A stretch of DNA of 64,000 nt, taken from assembly GCA_002393945.1 (NCBI GenBank), contig DGSO01000014.1, positions 36,497-100,496 of the forward strand, written 5' to 3'. Source of the stretch: Bacteroidales bacterium UBA4360. Lineage in GTDB: Bacteria; Bacteroidota; Bacteroidia; Bacteroidales; UBA932. Below the pieces are notes generated by a model. That model did no database searches and was not told the origin of the DNA. It saw only the letters and a list, made by a program, of their open reading frames with translations. The translations under genes were made by a program, and so were the position numbers. This document shows, in pieces, positions 17,184 to 26,306 of this stretch; position 1 is the stretch's first letter; each line of letters starts with the position of its first letter.

Positions 17184-18593
17184 ATGTCAAGGAAAAGAGT
17201 TGACCTCCTTCTGGAGAACGTACAAATCGAAAAAATAGCTGCCGAAGGCAAAGGCCTCGCACATGTAGACGGAATGGTCGTATTCGTAGACTACGCCGTT
17301 CCCGGCGACGTTGTAGACATCCGCGTTCTCAAGAAGAAGAAAAAATACATGGAAGGCCGCATTGAAAGGCTCGTCACGCCTTCGAAAGACCGCCTGGAGC
17401 CCTTCTGCAGCCATTTCGGCGTTTGCGGCGGGTGCCGATGGCAGCATCTCCCTTACGAAATCCAGCTTGAGGCCAAACGCCAGCAGGTTGAAGACCAGCT
17501 CGTGAGAATCGGCCACCTGAGCGTACCTGAAATAAGACCGACACTCCCCTCCGAAAAGACTCAGTATTATCGTAACAAGCTGGAATTCAGCGCATCGGAG
17601 CGCCGCTGGCTGCTTCCCGGAGAGAACCCTGAGGAAGTTGCAGAAAACGACCGCATGGGCCTTGGCTTCCACGTAGGCAAATTCTTCGATAAAGTCCTGG
17701 ATATCAAGCAGTGCCACCTCCAGGCAGAGCCTTCAAACGCTATCAGGCTCTTTATCAAGAACTTCTGCATCGAAAACGGATACAGCTTCTACAATATCAG
17801 GGAAAACCACGGTTTCTTCCGCAATATGTTCGTAAGAACCACGGAAGACGGCCAGGTTATGCTCATCGTGTGCTTCGGCACTGCCGACATGCCCAAAATC
17901 ACCGCCCTCCTGGATGCCGTCCAGGGCCGATTCCCTCAGATAACAAGCCTGTATTACGTTGTAAACGAGAAACTTAACGACTCTATAGCAGACCTCTCCC
18001 CTGTCCTGTACAAAGGCTCCCCCGCCATCTATGAGAAGATGGAAAACCTCAGCTTCAAGATAGGTCCAAAGTCTTTCTACCAGACAAATTCCGCACAGGC
18101 ATACCGCCTTTACAGCGTCGCAAGGGACTTCGCCGCCCTTACCGGAGACGAATTCGTCTACGACCTCTACACCGGCACCGGAACCATCGCCCAGTTCGTG
18201 AGCGCCAAGGCCAAAAAAGTCATCGGCATTGAGTACGTTCCCGAGGCCATCGAGGACGCGAAGGCCAACGCCGAGGCGAACGGAATCACCAACTGCGAGT
18301 TCTTTGCCGGCGACATGAAAGACGTTCTGTCCGAGGCGTTTATCGAAGAACACGGCAGGCCGGATGTAATAATCCTCGACCCGCCGCGTGCCGGTATCCA
18401 CCCTTCCGTTGCCGACGTTATCCTAAAAGCCGCCCCGAAGAGGATGGTCTATGTGAGCTGCAATCCCGCATCCCAGGCCAGAGACCTCGCAATCCTCTGC
18501 AAAGACTACGTCATAACCGCCGTGCAGCCCGTGGACATGTTCCCCCACACCATGCACGTAGAGAACGTCGTCGCGCTTGAGAGAAAGGCCTAA
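17184..18593 (+). CDS. 23S rRNA (uracil-5-)-methyltransferase, RumA/RlmD type
   Basis: A 469-residue SAM-dependent enzyme that makes 5-methyluridine in 23S rRNA. Domains in order: an N-terminal TRAM RNA-binding domain (residues about 8-65); an iron-sulphur cysteine cluster (C..GVCGGCRW, with a later Cys in IKQCHLQ); and a Rossmann methyltransferase domain with VYDLYTGTGTIAQF. The catalytic region is DPPRAGIHP followed by VSCNPASQARDL, which holds the nucleophilic Cys. An upstream in-frame extension to 17106 runs through the promoter and is rejected. The exact target uridine is not decidable from sequence. The stop interlocks with the convergent M6 protease stop at CTAA. Confidence 0.93.
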   Translation: MSRKRVDLLLENVQIEKIAAEGKGLAHVDGMVVFVDYAVPGDVVDIRVLKKKKKYMEGRIERLVTPSKDRLEPFCSHFGVCGGCRWQHLPYEIQLEAKRQQVEDQLVRIGHLSVPEIRPTLPSEKTQYYRNKLEFSASERRWLLPGENPEEVAENDRMGLGFHVGKFFDKVLDIKQCHLQAEPSNAIRLFIKNFCIENGYSFYNIRENHGFFRNMFVRTTEDGQVMLIVCFGTADMPKITALLDAVQGRFPQITSLYYVVNEKLNDSIADLSPVLYKGSPAIYEKMENLSFKIGPKSFYQTNSAQAYRLYSVARDFAALTGDEFVYDLYTGTGTIAQFVSAKAKKVIGIEYVPEAIEDAKANAEANGITNCEFFAGDMKDVLSEAFIEEHGRPDVIILDPPRAGIHPSVADVILKAAPKRMVYVSCNPASQARDLAILCKDYVITAVQPVDMFPHTMHVENVVALERKA

Positions 18594-20407
18594 TCGACCT
18601 TTATTTCTGCCGATATAGTCTCCTTCCTGCCGTCACTGTAAGTGAGGCGGGCCTTTATCGTGTGAATGCCCTGAACAAGGGCTACAGATGCTCCGGAGAC
18701 CGTTTTTCCGTCAAAATACCAGCTGACGGAAGAAGTGACAGCATCATCCGGGCAGGCCAGCTTGAGTTCCAGCGACTCCCCTGCCACAAAACCGTCTTCT
18801 CCAAGGTCGATATACGAGTACCCAAGTGCTGTCAGGGATTCTTCGTGCACAACGGAAGAAGGGTTATAGGCGTTCATACTCACAGTACCGTTTCTGTACT
18901 CGATTGCAGTAAGTTTTGTACCGTCATTCTGCTTGTTCCAGTCTATCGGGCTGTAGGTCCTTATGTTGTTCTTTCCCGGGAAAGGATATCTTGCCATTGA
19001 GTCGCTGGGCCAGAAACTCAGTGAAGACTGGGCATCCGAAGGCACGATATAGAAACAGGGGTGGTCCCTGTTTGAATTTATGGAATTCGTACTTTCCCAC
19101 TGCGTCCAAAGCTGATAAGGCGTATACTCCCTGTTATACCCGTCTATTTTGACCATCCTGCCCTTCGACTTGTCCACGTGATAGACCAGAAGGCCGTAAG
19201 ATATATAACTGTCCCAACCGGTGAAATCCCGGCATTCGTAAATGAAGTACTCCCCTTCCGTGGACGACTCGCTTCTGTATGCCACGTTGTCCTTGATGGA
19301 CGTGAGCTTGATGCCATCTCCGGTGGGAAGTTCCTCAAGCTCAGATTCTTCCATCCAGCCAAGCATGATTCTCTCCTCCGCATTCAGGTAAGGAGGCGTG
19401 CGTCCGTCGTTCATATACGGGCCATAATGCATGAGAGAGAAATATGCCAGTCCGTGGGCCGATCCCTCCGACTTGTCTTCATCCGTCTCGTCGGTATCAT
19501 AGAAATCGGGAAGTCCCAGGGAGTGGGCAAACTCATGGCAGGTTGTGCCGATACCGCACATATTCACGCCCTCACTCTTGCTGCCCTTGAGTTCCGATGT
19601 GCAGAAATAGCGCCCCAGAAGCTTTCCGTCGAGGTATTTCTTCTGCTTGTAGTATGCATAGAACTGATGCGGCCAGATGGTCTCTTCGGCGTCGGACACG
19701 TCGTTTTCGTCCCAGTCGCTTTCGGCCTCGTTATATCCGGCATAATACATCAGAATCATGTCCACGGTTCCGTCAGAATCGTAATCGTACTTTGAGAAGT
19801 CTATCTCCCCGTCCAGAAGCGTTGCACCTTCTATGACTGCAAGCGGAGCATTCTGCTCCTTTCCTCCGCCATAGTACGCAACATCATTGGATAGCTCTAC
19901 AGGCCCGTAAACGTCGAAAACCGGCTTGTATTTGCCGCGCGAATTCTCGAAATAATAATCTCTTACAGAGCCGGTTGCACCATTGTCCGAATAGCCTTCC
20001 CGGTTAAGCAGAGCATCGAATTTGGAGGCCGGATCGGATATCTTGAAATCTACATCCTTGAATGAAACCAGTATGACAGGAATATGCTTTTCCCCGCTGG
20101 CCCTTTCATTTACCGCACGCTGGGAGACACTGCGCCTTTCGGCGGCCATGAGCCTCCTCCGGCTCCTGCCCGTTTCCAGGGCGCTGCGGTCAATCTCCCC
20201 CGGAACGAAGAAACCGCGGGAATCCTTTACCATTACCTGGCCGGACTCATCGGCAATCCAGTGGCAGAACTCGTCACCGTGGCGTTCCAGGACTATTACA
20301 GTGCCGTCCGGCTGGGTGTATTTGAATTTTCCCGGCTTTGCAGGAACGGCATTCAGGTTCGATGCAACCGATATTGCAAGCAGTGCAACCGCAATCAGTC
20401 TTTTCAT
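18590..20407 (-). CDS. Secreted M6-family metalloprotease (second of two)
   Basis: A 605-residue exported protease. Signal peptide at residues 1-20, then an N-terminal module (YTQPDGTVIVLERHGDEFCHWI) typical of M6 proteins of Bacteroidota. The catalytic domain follows, with the zinc motif HEFAH at 291-295 and downstream GLPDFYDTD, whose Asp is the expected third ligand. The C-terminal roughly 100 residues are Ig-like (SWYFDGKTVSG, GIHTIKARLTYSDGRKE) and resemble the end of the other M6 protein at 21369-23654. No obvious type IX secretion C-terminal signal is seen. It overlaps the preceding lipoprotein gene by 4 bp and is the last gene of the operon. Confidence 0.9.
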   Translation of the reverse strand: MKRLIAVALLAISVASNLNAVPAKPGKFKYTQPDGTVIVLERHGDEFCHWIADESGQVMVKDSRGFFVPGEIDRSALETGRSRRRLMAAERRSVSQRAVNERASGEKHIPVILVSFKDVDFKISDPASKFDALLNREGYSDNGATGSVRDYYFENSRGKYKPVFDVYGPVELSNDVAYYGGGKEQNAPLAVIEGATLLDGEIDFSKYDYDSDGTVDMILMYYAGYNEAESDWDENDVSDAEETIWPHQFYAYYKQKKYLDGKLLGRYFCTSELKGSKSEGVNMCGIGTTCHEFAHSLGLPDFYDTDETDEDKSEGSAHGLAYFSLMHYGPYMNDGRTPPYLNAEERIMLGWMEESELEELPTGDGIKLTSIKDNVAYRSESSTEGEYFIYECRDFTGWDSYISYGLLVYHVDKSKGRMVKIDGYNREYTPYQLWTQWESTNSINSNRDHPCFYIVPSDAQSSLSFWPSDSMARYPFPGKNNIRTYSPIDWNKQNDGTKLTAIEYRNGTVSMNAYNPSSVVHEESLTALGYSYIDLGEDGFVAGESLELKLACPDDAVTSSVSWYFDGKTVSGASVALVQGIHTIKARLTYSDGRKETISAEIKVD

Positions 20408-21369
20408 AAGCTTTCCTCCTCCATCTCAACTACAAGATAAACATTTGAATCCGAGATATCCTTCAGCCAAACCATCCTGTCCTTTCTCATGACGCAAGTG
20501 AAAGTCCTGCCCTCATCGTACACAAGGACGGAATTCTTTATGACCTTGACATCAAGCTTCAGCTCATCTCCTTTCTTCACGTCTGAAGGAAGGCCCGAAA
20601 CCCCTGTCACAGAAACGGTGAGAGGATACATGAACCTTGCCGACACCGTTCCTCCGGGCTCGTAAACAAGAGACATCTGGGAAGCATCTGCCAGCGAAGC
20701 GAAATAGTTCACGCCCTGAAGGCCATACAGGCCAGGGACGGTCACGGCCGTGATGGGATCAGGCCCGTTCTGGACTATATGGATCCTGCTCAGCTCTTCG
20801 CCGGAACGCGATCTATATACGATATCCCCTTCACGTGAAGCCCCCATCATTCCGTAGGGCTCAATCACAAACCTGTCCTCCTTGGAGACAAGGGCCTTGG
20901 TGCCCTGAGCCTGAGTTATCCAGTCTTCAGTCAGCACGATGACATAATCCACGTTGGAAAGCGATTCAACGGATATTTCAGCGCCCTCGTAATCGAGTTC
21001 GTAAAACTTTGTAGTAATCTTCACCACATCCTTCTGCATCTGGCTGAACGAAACCTCTTCGGAAATGCCTTCAACCGAAATGACAAGAACGTTGGTACGT
21101 GGATTCTCTGTTGGATTCGCATCACATGAAATGACGACAGACCCGCTTCCGCCGGAATTCCTGTTCACGCTCACTATACGTGCCCATTCCGAATTCTTCA
21201 GGGATGCAGTCCATTTTTCTCGGTTGCAGTCAAGGACTACGGTAACCCTGCCGCCTGTCGACGCAACCGAATCAATGTCAATGTTCGCGTTGATTTCGGG
21301 AGCCTGCTCCACCACGCATGAACTGAGTGCCGCAGCACTAAGCAGACACAATAAAACTATCTTTCGCAC
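20404..21369 (-). CDS. BACON-like lipoprotein paired with the M6 protease
   Basis: A 321-residue lipoprotein (signal ending ALSSC, Cys18). Residues about 30-115 form a BACON-like beta-sandwich (WTASLKNSEWARIVSV, ending EEVSFSQMQKD), and a second similar module follows. The C-terminal part contains PGLYGLQG and ends MVWLKDISDSNVYLVVE. The same landmarks, in the same order, occur in the lipoprotein at 23651-24352, so the two are paralogues. BACON domains are often linked to carbohydrate or mucin binding; here the fixed pairing with a protease suggests a surface partner or inhibitor, which is inference. It overlaps both M6 genes by 1-4 bp. Confidence 0.75.
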   Translation of the reverse strand: MRKIVLLCLLSAAALSSCVVEQAPEINANIDIDSVASTGGRVTVVLDCNREKWTASLKNSEWARIVSVNRNSGGSGSVVISCDANPTENPRTNVLVISVEGISEEVSFSQMQKDVVKITTKFYELDYEGAEISVESLSNVDYVIVLTEDWITQAQGTKALVSKEDRFVIEPYGMMGASREGDIVYRSRSGEELSRIHIVQNGPDPITAVTVPGLYGLQGVNYFASLADASQMSLVYEPGGTVSARFMYPLTVSVTGVSGLPSDVKKGDELKLDVKVIKNSVLVYDEGRTFTCVMRKDRMVWLKDISDSNVYLVVEMEEESL

Positions 21370-23654
21370 TATTCTATGTTAATTTTCAGTTTCAGATTCT
21401 CTTTTCTGCCAAGCGTGTACTCAACCTTGGCGACAATTGTATGGATACCCGCCGAAAGCGTCACGGATGGCTCTGCAAGCTCTTCTCCGTCATACAGCCA
21501 CTCTACCGAAAGCGGAGTGAGGCTTCCCTGCCTGAGGCTCAGTGAAACGACGCTTCCGGCAGTCCTCGGTCCATCAATCTCTATGGTGGCATAACCCATC
21601 CGGCCGATGCTCTCATTCTCGGGCACTTCCCTGATGCCGGCACTGAGAAGAAGGTCCATGTAACCCGTACTGCTCCTTTCCGTGTACATGTCAGTCCAGG
21701 TAGAGCTTACCAGGTTCAGCTGTCCGTAATAGCTGTTTTCCGGATGTCCCGTAAGCGTTGCGGCAAGAGGATAGACATAACCTGAGCCCTTTACCCCATA
21801 GCCGATATAAATGTCTGCACCCTCCGGGATGCGGATATCCTCTTCCGACAGGTCCACCACGTTTTCTGCAAGGAGTCCGTAAACGGGCGCCTCAATCTGC
21901 TTGGTGAGCACCCTCTCCGTGCCGATATCCACTATCACATACATGGCTTCGGCCACGCCACCCTGGACATAATTGGAGAAAACCACCTTCTCCAGCCGGC
22001 TTCCCACATGAGGGAACAGTTCTTGAGCGCTCCAGCGCACAGCCCCCATGCAGTCTCCGTAATCACGCTTGGGAAGAGGGTAGAATATCTTTGCGGCCGC
22101 CTGGTCGTATTTTCTGAGTTCCACCACCGAAGTCTCTCCGCTTTTCATGAGAACAATGGGCAGATATGCGCTACGGCCGTCCAGGACGCCATATTCCACC
22201 GCCTTCCTGTAACCGTCCCTTGTAGCGGTAACCCTGAAAGGAACGTCCCGCGTATCCTCCGGAAGATCCAGGACGAAACGCCCTTCCTTATCCGTCACAG
22301 ACACCAGCGGGGCAACATCGGAATCCACGATGACGCCCTGCACCGGAAGTCCGTCATTTCCGGACACCTTTCCGGTTATTATCGAGCCCGCGCCCTTTAT
22401 AATCCTTGCCGATATGCCGTCCTCCCCTATTTCAATATCCGAAATCCGGCAGTCCGTCTCCAGCTCCTCCCAGTCCTTCATGTCCAGGAAAACGCAGCCG
22501 GAAACGCCCGGGAAGGGCACTCCGTCGTTTTTCCCCGTATAATACTTAGAAAGACGGTCCGATGAAGGAATCAGGTATGCGCAGGGATGCTCTGCCGATG
22601 CATTGAGGTTGTTGTATTCCATCCACTCCGTCCACAAACTGGAAGCGGGGAAACCGCCTACAAGCCTTTCTGAGGCATCGATATGATACACCAGAAGCCC
22701 CTTCGGAAGCGGAGCGTCCCAGCCCTCGCCGTACCTTGCCTCCAGTATGAAATACTCCCCTTCTGTGGAAGTTGGGATCATGTATGCTCCATCCTCCTGA
22801 ACCGGGCCGATGACAATATCCCCCTCGGGTACTTCGGGGATGGATTCGCGCCATCCAAGGAGCACGCGCTCAAGGGCCGTCAGGTAAGGCGGGGTCTTGC
22901 CGCTATTATTGTAAAGGCCCTTCCCCATGAGGGCGAAATCGTAGAGCCCGCCGGCCACGCCGTTATTGGCGCCGTCAGTATCGTAAAAGTCCGGAAGTCC
23001 CAGTGCATGGCCGAATTCGTGGCAGATTGCGCCGATGGAGGCAAACACCTTCCCGGAATTGCCGGAAAGTTCCGAAACGCATACGTACCGGCCCAGTTTC
23101 TTTCCGTCGAAAAGCGCATTCTGCACCAGTCTGTTGGTGCTTTTCTGCACATCGGCCTGCTTTGCCCAGATGGACTCCGCCGGGCCGTAATCGGCCTCGT
23201 TATAACCGGCATAGTAGTATATTACGAGGTCAAGTAGACCGTCGCCGTCGGCATCGTAAGGGGAAAAATCCACCTCCTCGTCTATGAGAAGGCAGGCATC
23301 ATGAAGGGCAACTTCCGGAGCCCTGTCTCCCTTCAGGCCGATATTGCCGCCATAAGTGGCGAGGTTCTTTTCCAGCATGACCACCGGAAGCACGTCGAAT
23401 ACGGGAGTGAAGAGCCCATGCGAATTCTCCACATAGTAGTCCCTCACAGACCCTGTCGCCCCCTCATAGGAATAACCCTCTTCATTGAGCATGGCATTAA
23501 GCATTGTGCCGATGTCCTCAAACGAGAACGGCACGTCTGCGAACGCGACGGGCACAACCGGGATATGCACCTCCCCTTCCGGCTTGAAAGCGGGCTGGGC
23601 GGCAGCGGAAAGGCTCAGAGCCAGCAGCAGCGATATGAGAAGCGGCTTTCTCAT
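21369..23654 (-). CDS. Secreted M6-family metalloprotease with a carboxypeptidase-regulatory-like domain (first of two)
   Basis: A 761-residue exported protease. Signal peptide at residues 1-19 (SLSAAAQ). The catalytic domain carries HEFGH at 212-216 and then GLPDFYDTDG. Residues about 415-490 form a carboxypeptidase-regulatory-like beta-sandwich (GKVSGNDGLPVQGVIVDSD), then a jelly-roll-like region, and a C-terminal Ig-like module (VEWLYDGEELAEP, GIHTIVAKVEYTLGRKEN) shared with the other M6 protein. It lacks the N-terminal module present in that paralogue. Secreted M6 proteases degrade host or environmental proteins; the substrate here is unknown. It overlaps the upstream lipoprotein gene by 4 bp. 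Confidence 0.9.
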   Translation of the reverse strand: MRKPLLISLLLALSLSAAAQPAFKPEGEVHIPVVPVAFADVPFSFEDIGTMLNAMLNEEGYSYEGATGSVRDYYVENSHGLFTPVFDVLPVVMLEKNLATYGGNIGLKGDRAPEVALHDACLLIDEEVDFSPYDADGDGLLDLVIYYYAGYNEADYGPAESIWAKQADVQKSTNRLVQNALFDGKKLGRYVCVSELSGNSGKVFASIGAICHEFGHALGLPDFYDTDGANNGVAGGLYDFALMGKGLYNNSGKTPPYLTALERVLLGWRESIPEVPEGDIVIGPVQEDGAYMIPTSTEGEYFILEARYGEGWDAPLPKGLLVYHIDASERLVGGFPASSLWTEWMEYNNLNASAEHPCAYLIPSSDRLSKYYTGKNDGVPFPGVSGCVFLDMKDWEELETDCRISDIEIGEDGISARIIKGAGSIITGKVSGNDGLPVQGVIVDSDVAPLVSVTDKEGRFVLDLPEDTRDVPFRVTATRDGYRKAVEYGVLDGRSAYLPIVLMKSGETSVVELRKYDQAAAKIFYPLPKRDYGDCMGAVRWSAQELFPHVGSRLEKVVFSNYVQGGVAEAMYVIVDIGTERVLTKQIEAPVYGLLAENVVDLSEEDIRIPEGADIYIGYGVKGSGYVYPLAATLTGHPENSYYGQLNLVSSTWTDMYTERSSTGYMDLLLSAGIREVPENESIGRMGYATIEIDGPRTAGSVVSLSLRQGSLTPLSVEWLYDGEELAEPSVTLSAGIHTIVAKVEYTLGRKENLKLKINIE

Positions 23655-24352
23655 CTGTCGACAATGAAATAGACCGTTTCACTCTGACGGAGCCATACCA
23701 TCGTGGGAGTGCTTCTTACGACGACTACGTTCCTGAAGGTTTCGTTGCTTTCTGCAAGCCCCTGGACAACCTTCTTGAATGAAAGGAAAGGTATAAGATC
23801 ACCGCTGCGAAGATGCTCAGGTATGTTTCCAAGGGCGCATACCGTAAGTGTTACGGGGTCCACAACCCTGTATGACCACCTGTCTCCGTAGTGGAAACTG
23901 CTGGACTGGCGGCCGGCGGTGACGAGGACATCCCCGCCCGGAACGCCGTAGAGGCCGGGATTCTTGTTAAGCGTAAGAGGGTCAGGAGCCGCCTGGTTCA
24001 GGGTGACTGACAGACTGTATTCATCGGCAGAGAAGTCAAGGCGGGCGCTTCTTGGATATTCGCCCTCGTTGGGCTGAACCGTTATGGGAAGGGTCCAGCT
24101 GTTCTTTTCCTTGCGTACCTTTTCTCCGACGGTCATCCAGGCGCATTCTTCGGCCGGGGTGACGGTCCAGTCGGCATCGCACGTGACGGTGAAGGAAAAA
24201 TCTGCTCCGTCCGGAGACACGTCCCTCTCTGAATCCGTGGCCTTGCTGTTGACCACAAGGTACCCGGCGACCTGGGGCTCCTTGTTCTCGGGATCCCCGC
24301 ATGAAACGGCAGCCATCATCACTGCCAGATATGCCGCCAGGCGTATTTTCAT
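23651..24352 (-). CDS. BACON-like lipoprotein, first gene of the M6 protease operon
   Basis: A 233-residue lipoprotein (signal ending MMAAVSC, Cys18). Residues about 35-115 resemble a BACON domain (FTVTCDADWTVTPAEECAW, ending LSVTLNQAAP). The C-terminal part has NPGLYGVPGGDV and ends MVWLRQSETVYFIVDR, matching the longer lipoprotein at 20404-21369, which carries one more sandwich module. It starts a four-gene overlapping operon from a promoter at 24376-24383. Role unknown; probably surface-exposed or periplasmic partner of the proteases. Confidence 0.75.
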   Translation of the reverse strand: MKIRLAAYLAVMMAAVSCGDPENKEPQVAGYLVVNSKATDSERDVSPDGADFSFTVTCDADWTVTPAEECAWMTVGEKVRKEKNSWTLPITVQPNEGEYPRSARLDFSADEYSLSVTLNQAAPDPLTLNKNPGLYGVPGGDVLVTAGRQSSSFHYGDRWSYRVVDPVTLTVCALGNIPEHLRSGDLIPFLSFKKVVQGLAESNETFRNVVVVRSTPTMVWLRQSETVYFIVDR

Positions 24353-24375
24353 ATTTTTTAAATAAGGTACAATCG

Positions 24376-24383
24376 CAAATATA
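24376..24383 (-). promoter_or_regulatory. Promoter box of the lipoprotein-M6 operon
   Basis: The reverse strand reads TATATTTG, 23 bp from the first ATG. It is back to back with the box at 24396-24403 that serves the divergent antiporter gene. Confidence 0.5.
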
Positions 24384-24395
24384 GCAATTATTGTT

Positions 24396-24403
24396 TATAT
24401 TTG
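24396..24403 (+). promoter_or_regulatory. Promoter box of the antiporter-MscS operon
   Basis: TATATTTG followed by the ATG 23 nt later. It lies between an upstream in-frame TTG (24391) and the ATG, supporting the ATG at 24427 as start. Confidence 0.5.
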
Positions 24404-24426
24404 CACACTCAAAACTTGAGAAGGAA

Positions 24427-25377
24427 ATGTTGGTATCTGTTTTATTGTTTTTTGTCGGGCTCGCACTTGTAGTTATCGGAGCCGACATTCTTGTAGACGG
24501 AGCAAGCGGGGTGGCCCGCCGCGTGGGACTGAGTGAATTCGTCATCGGCCTCACCATTGTGGGAATGGGCACATCGGCACCGGAGATGGTAGTGAGCCTT
24601 CTGGGCGCACTCGAGGGAAAGGGAGACGTTGCAGTTGGAAATGTGGTTGGATCCAATATTTTCAATACTCTTCTCATTCTTGGCCTCACGGCAGTGCTGC
24701 TTCCCATCGGCATTACTTCCGGAAACCGCAAGAGGGACATCCCCATGAACCTTCTGGTGACCGTTCTTTTCATATTCCTTGGGCTTGAGGCCACGCTTTT
24801 CGGCTTTGGGACGGACGGCCTTTCCAGGGTGGACGGCCTTATCCTTATCGGCCTTTTCATCGTTTATATGGTCTACAGTTTCTTGGGCGGAAAGGACCAG
24901 GCAACGGAGGAGGCATCGGCCCAAAAGCCCGTCTGGCTTAACCTGGTGATGATTATCGGAGGCCTTGCGGCCCTTACTTTCGGCGGAAATCTCTTCGTGA
25001 ACAACGCCACCTTCATAGCTTCCGAGCTTGGCGTAAGCGAAAAATTCATCGCCATCACTATCCTTGCCGGTGGCACTTCGCTTCCGGAACTGGCCACCTG
25101 CGTCGCCGCAGCCGCAAAGAAGAAAGGACAGCTGGCTCTCGGAAACATCCTCGGCTCGAATATCTTCAACATCCTGCTCATACTGGGTCTGTCATCGGCA
25201 ATAAAGCCCCTGTCCTTTGAGAAAATCAACCTCGTAGACATGGGAATGCTGCTTCTGAGCGCACTTGTGCTTCTGCCCTGCCTTCTTCCTAAAAAAGGCA
25301 AGCTGGGCGTTGCCGACGGCATAATTTTCCTTCTCGTATGGATAGGATATATGGCTTATTTGATTGTTAATCTATGA
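24427..25377 (+). CDS. Calcium/sodium antiporter (CaCA family)
   Basis: A 316-residue inner-membrane cation exchanger of the YrbG-like group, with about ten membrane segments. Both alpha repeats are clear: GMGTSAPEMVVSLLGA with GNVVGSNIFN, and AGGTSLPELATCVAAA with GNILGSNIFN. The acidic residues in SAPE and SLPE are the known ion-binding ones. I use the ATG at 24427 because the extension to 24391 contains the promoter. The stop overlaps the MscS start by 4 bp (ATGA). Confidence 0.93.
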   Translation: MLVSVLLFFVGLALVVIGADILVDGASGVARRVGLSEFVIGLTIVGMGTSAPEMVVSLLGALEGKGDVAVGNVVGSNIFNTLLILGLTAVLLPIGITSGNRKRDIPMNLLVTVLFIFLGLEATLFGFGTDGLSRVDGLILIGLFIVYMVYSFLGGKDQATEEASAQKPVWLNLVMIIGGLAALTFGGNLFVNNATFIASELGVSEKFIAITILAGGTSLPELATCVAAAAKKKGQLALGNILGSNIFNILLILGLSSAIKPLSFEKINLVDMGMLLLSALVLLPCLLPKKGKLGVADGIIFLLVWIGYMAYLIVNL

Positions 25378-26306
25378 TATTATTCCCCATTCAGGCAGAC
25401 GGCGCCGCCATTGCTCAGAAACTAAGCGCTGATTCCCTTGCCGTCAAAAAACAAGTACTGGCCGAAACCCTCAGGAGCACCCCTCCGGACCAGCTCCTGC
25501 AGCAGTTCACATCGGCCGCAATCAATTTCGGGCTCAAAGTGCTCGCAGCCCTTCTCATATATGCAATTGGCGCCTGGATCATCCAGATAGTCAAAAAGAG
25601 CCTCAAGAAGGGCTTCGCAAGGAAAAACACTGAGAAGACCATCGCCTCCTTCACCTATTCCTTGGTGAGCATTATCCTTTGGGTTATTGTCGTAATCATT
25701 GCCGTGAGCACGCTTGGCGTGAACACATCGTCGCTTGCCGCACTTCTTGCAGCCGGCGGCATGGCCATCGGCATGGCCCTCAGCGGAACCGTCCAGAACT
25801 TTGCAGGCGGAATCATGATACTGGTGTTCAAGCCCTTCAAAGCCGGTGACTTCATCGAAGCCCAGGGCTTCAGCGGTACGGTTATGGAGGTCAATATCGT
25901 GAGCACCAAACTGCTCACCACGGACAACCGGGTGATCATCCTCCCCAACGGAGCGCTCTCAAACGGCAATATCAACAACGTAAACACCCTGCCCCTCAGA
26001 AGGGTAGACATCAACGTAAGCGTTGCCTACGGCTCAGATGCCGATGCCGTCAAGAAGGCCATCCTGGAGATTGCAGCCGGCATTCCGGAAATCATCGATT
26101 CAAAGACCCAGGGCGCGGCAGACCCGTTTGTGGCGCTTATGACCATGGCGGCAAGCAGCGTGGACTTCGTCGTTCGCTGCTGGGTAAAGGCACCCGATTA
26201 TTGGGATGTGAAATTCGGCCTCACCGAAGCCATCTATACACAACTCCCTCAGAAGTACGGAATCCAGTTCCCCTTCCCCCAGGTGGATGTGCACATCAAG
26301 AATTAA
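25374..26306 (+). CDS. Small-conductance mechanosensitive channel (MscS family)
   Basis: A 310-residue inner-membrane channel that opens under membrane tension to release solutes. It has three membrane segments (about residues 45-160). The pore helix TM3 is Ala/Gly-rich (SLAALLAAGGMAIGMALSG), and a cytosolic beta domain follows (KPFKAGDFIEAQGFSGTV, NGALSNGNINN). The length matches classical MscS. It is translationally coupled to the antiporter gene, so ionic and osmotic homeostasis may be controlled together. Its stop interlocks with the convergent acyltransferase stop at TTAA. Confidence 0.94.
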   Translation: MILFPIQADGAAIAQKLSADSLAVKKQVLAETLRSTPPDQLLQQFTSAAINFGLKVLAALLIYAIGAWIIQIVKKSLKKGFARKNTEKTIASFTYSLVSIILWVIVVIIAVSTLGVNTSSLAALLAAGGMAIGMALSGTVQNFAGGIMILVFKPFKAGDFIEAQGFSGTVMEVNIVSTKLLTTDNRVIILPNGALSNGNINNVNTLPLRRVDINVSVAYGSDADAVKKAILEIAAGIPEIIDSKTQGAADPFVALMTMAASSVDFVVRCWVKAPDYWDVKFGLTEAIYTQLPQKYGIQFPFPQVDVHIKN

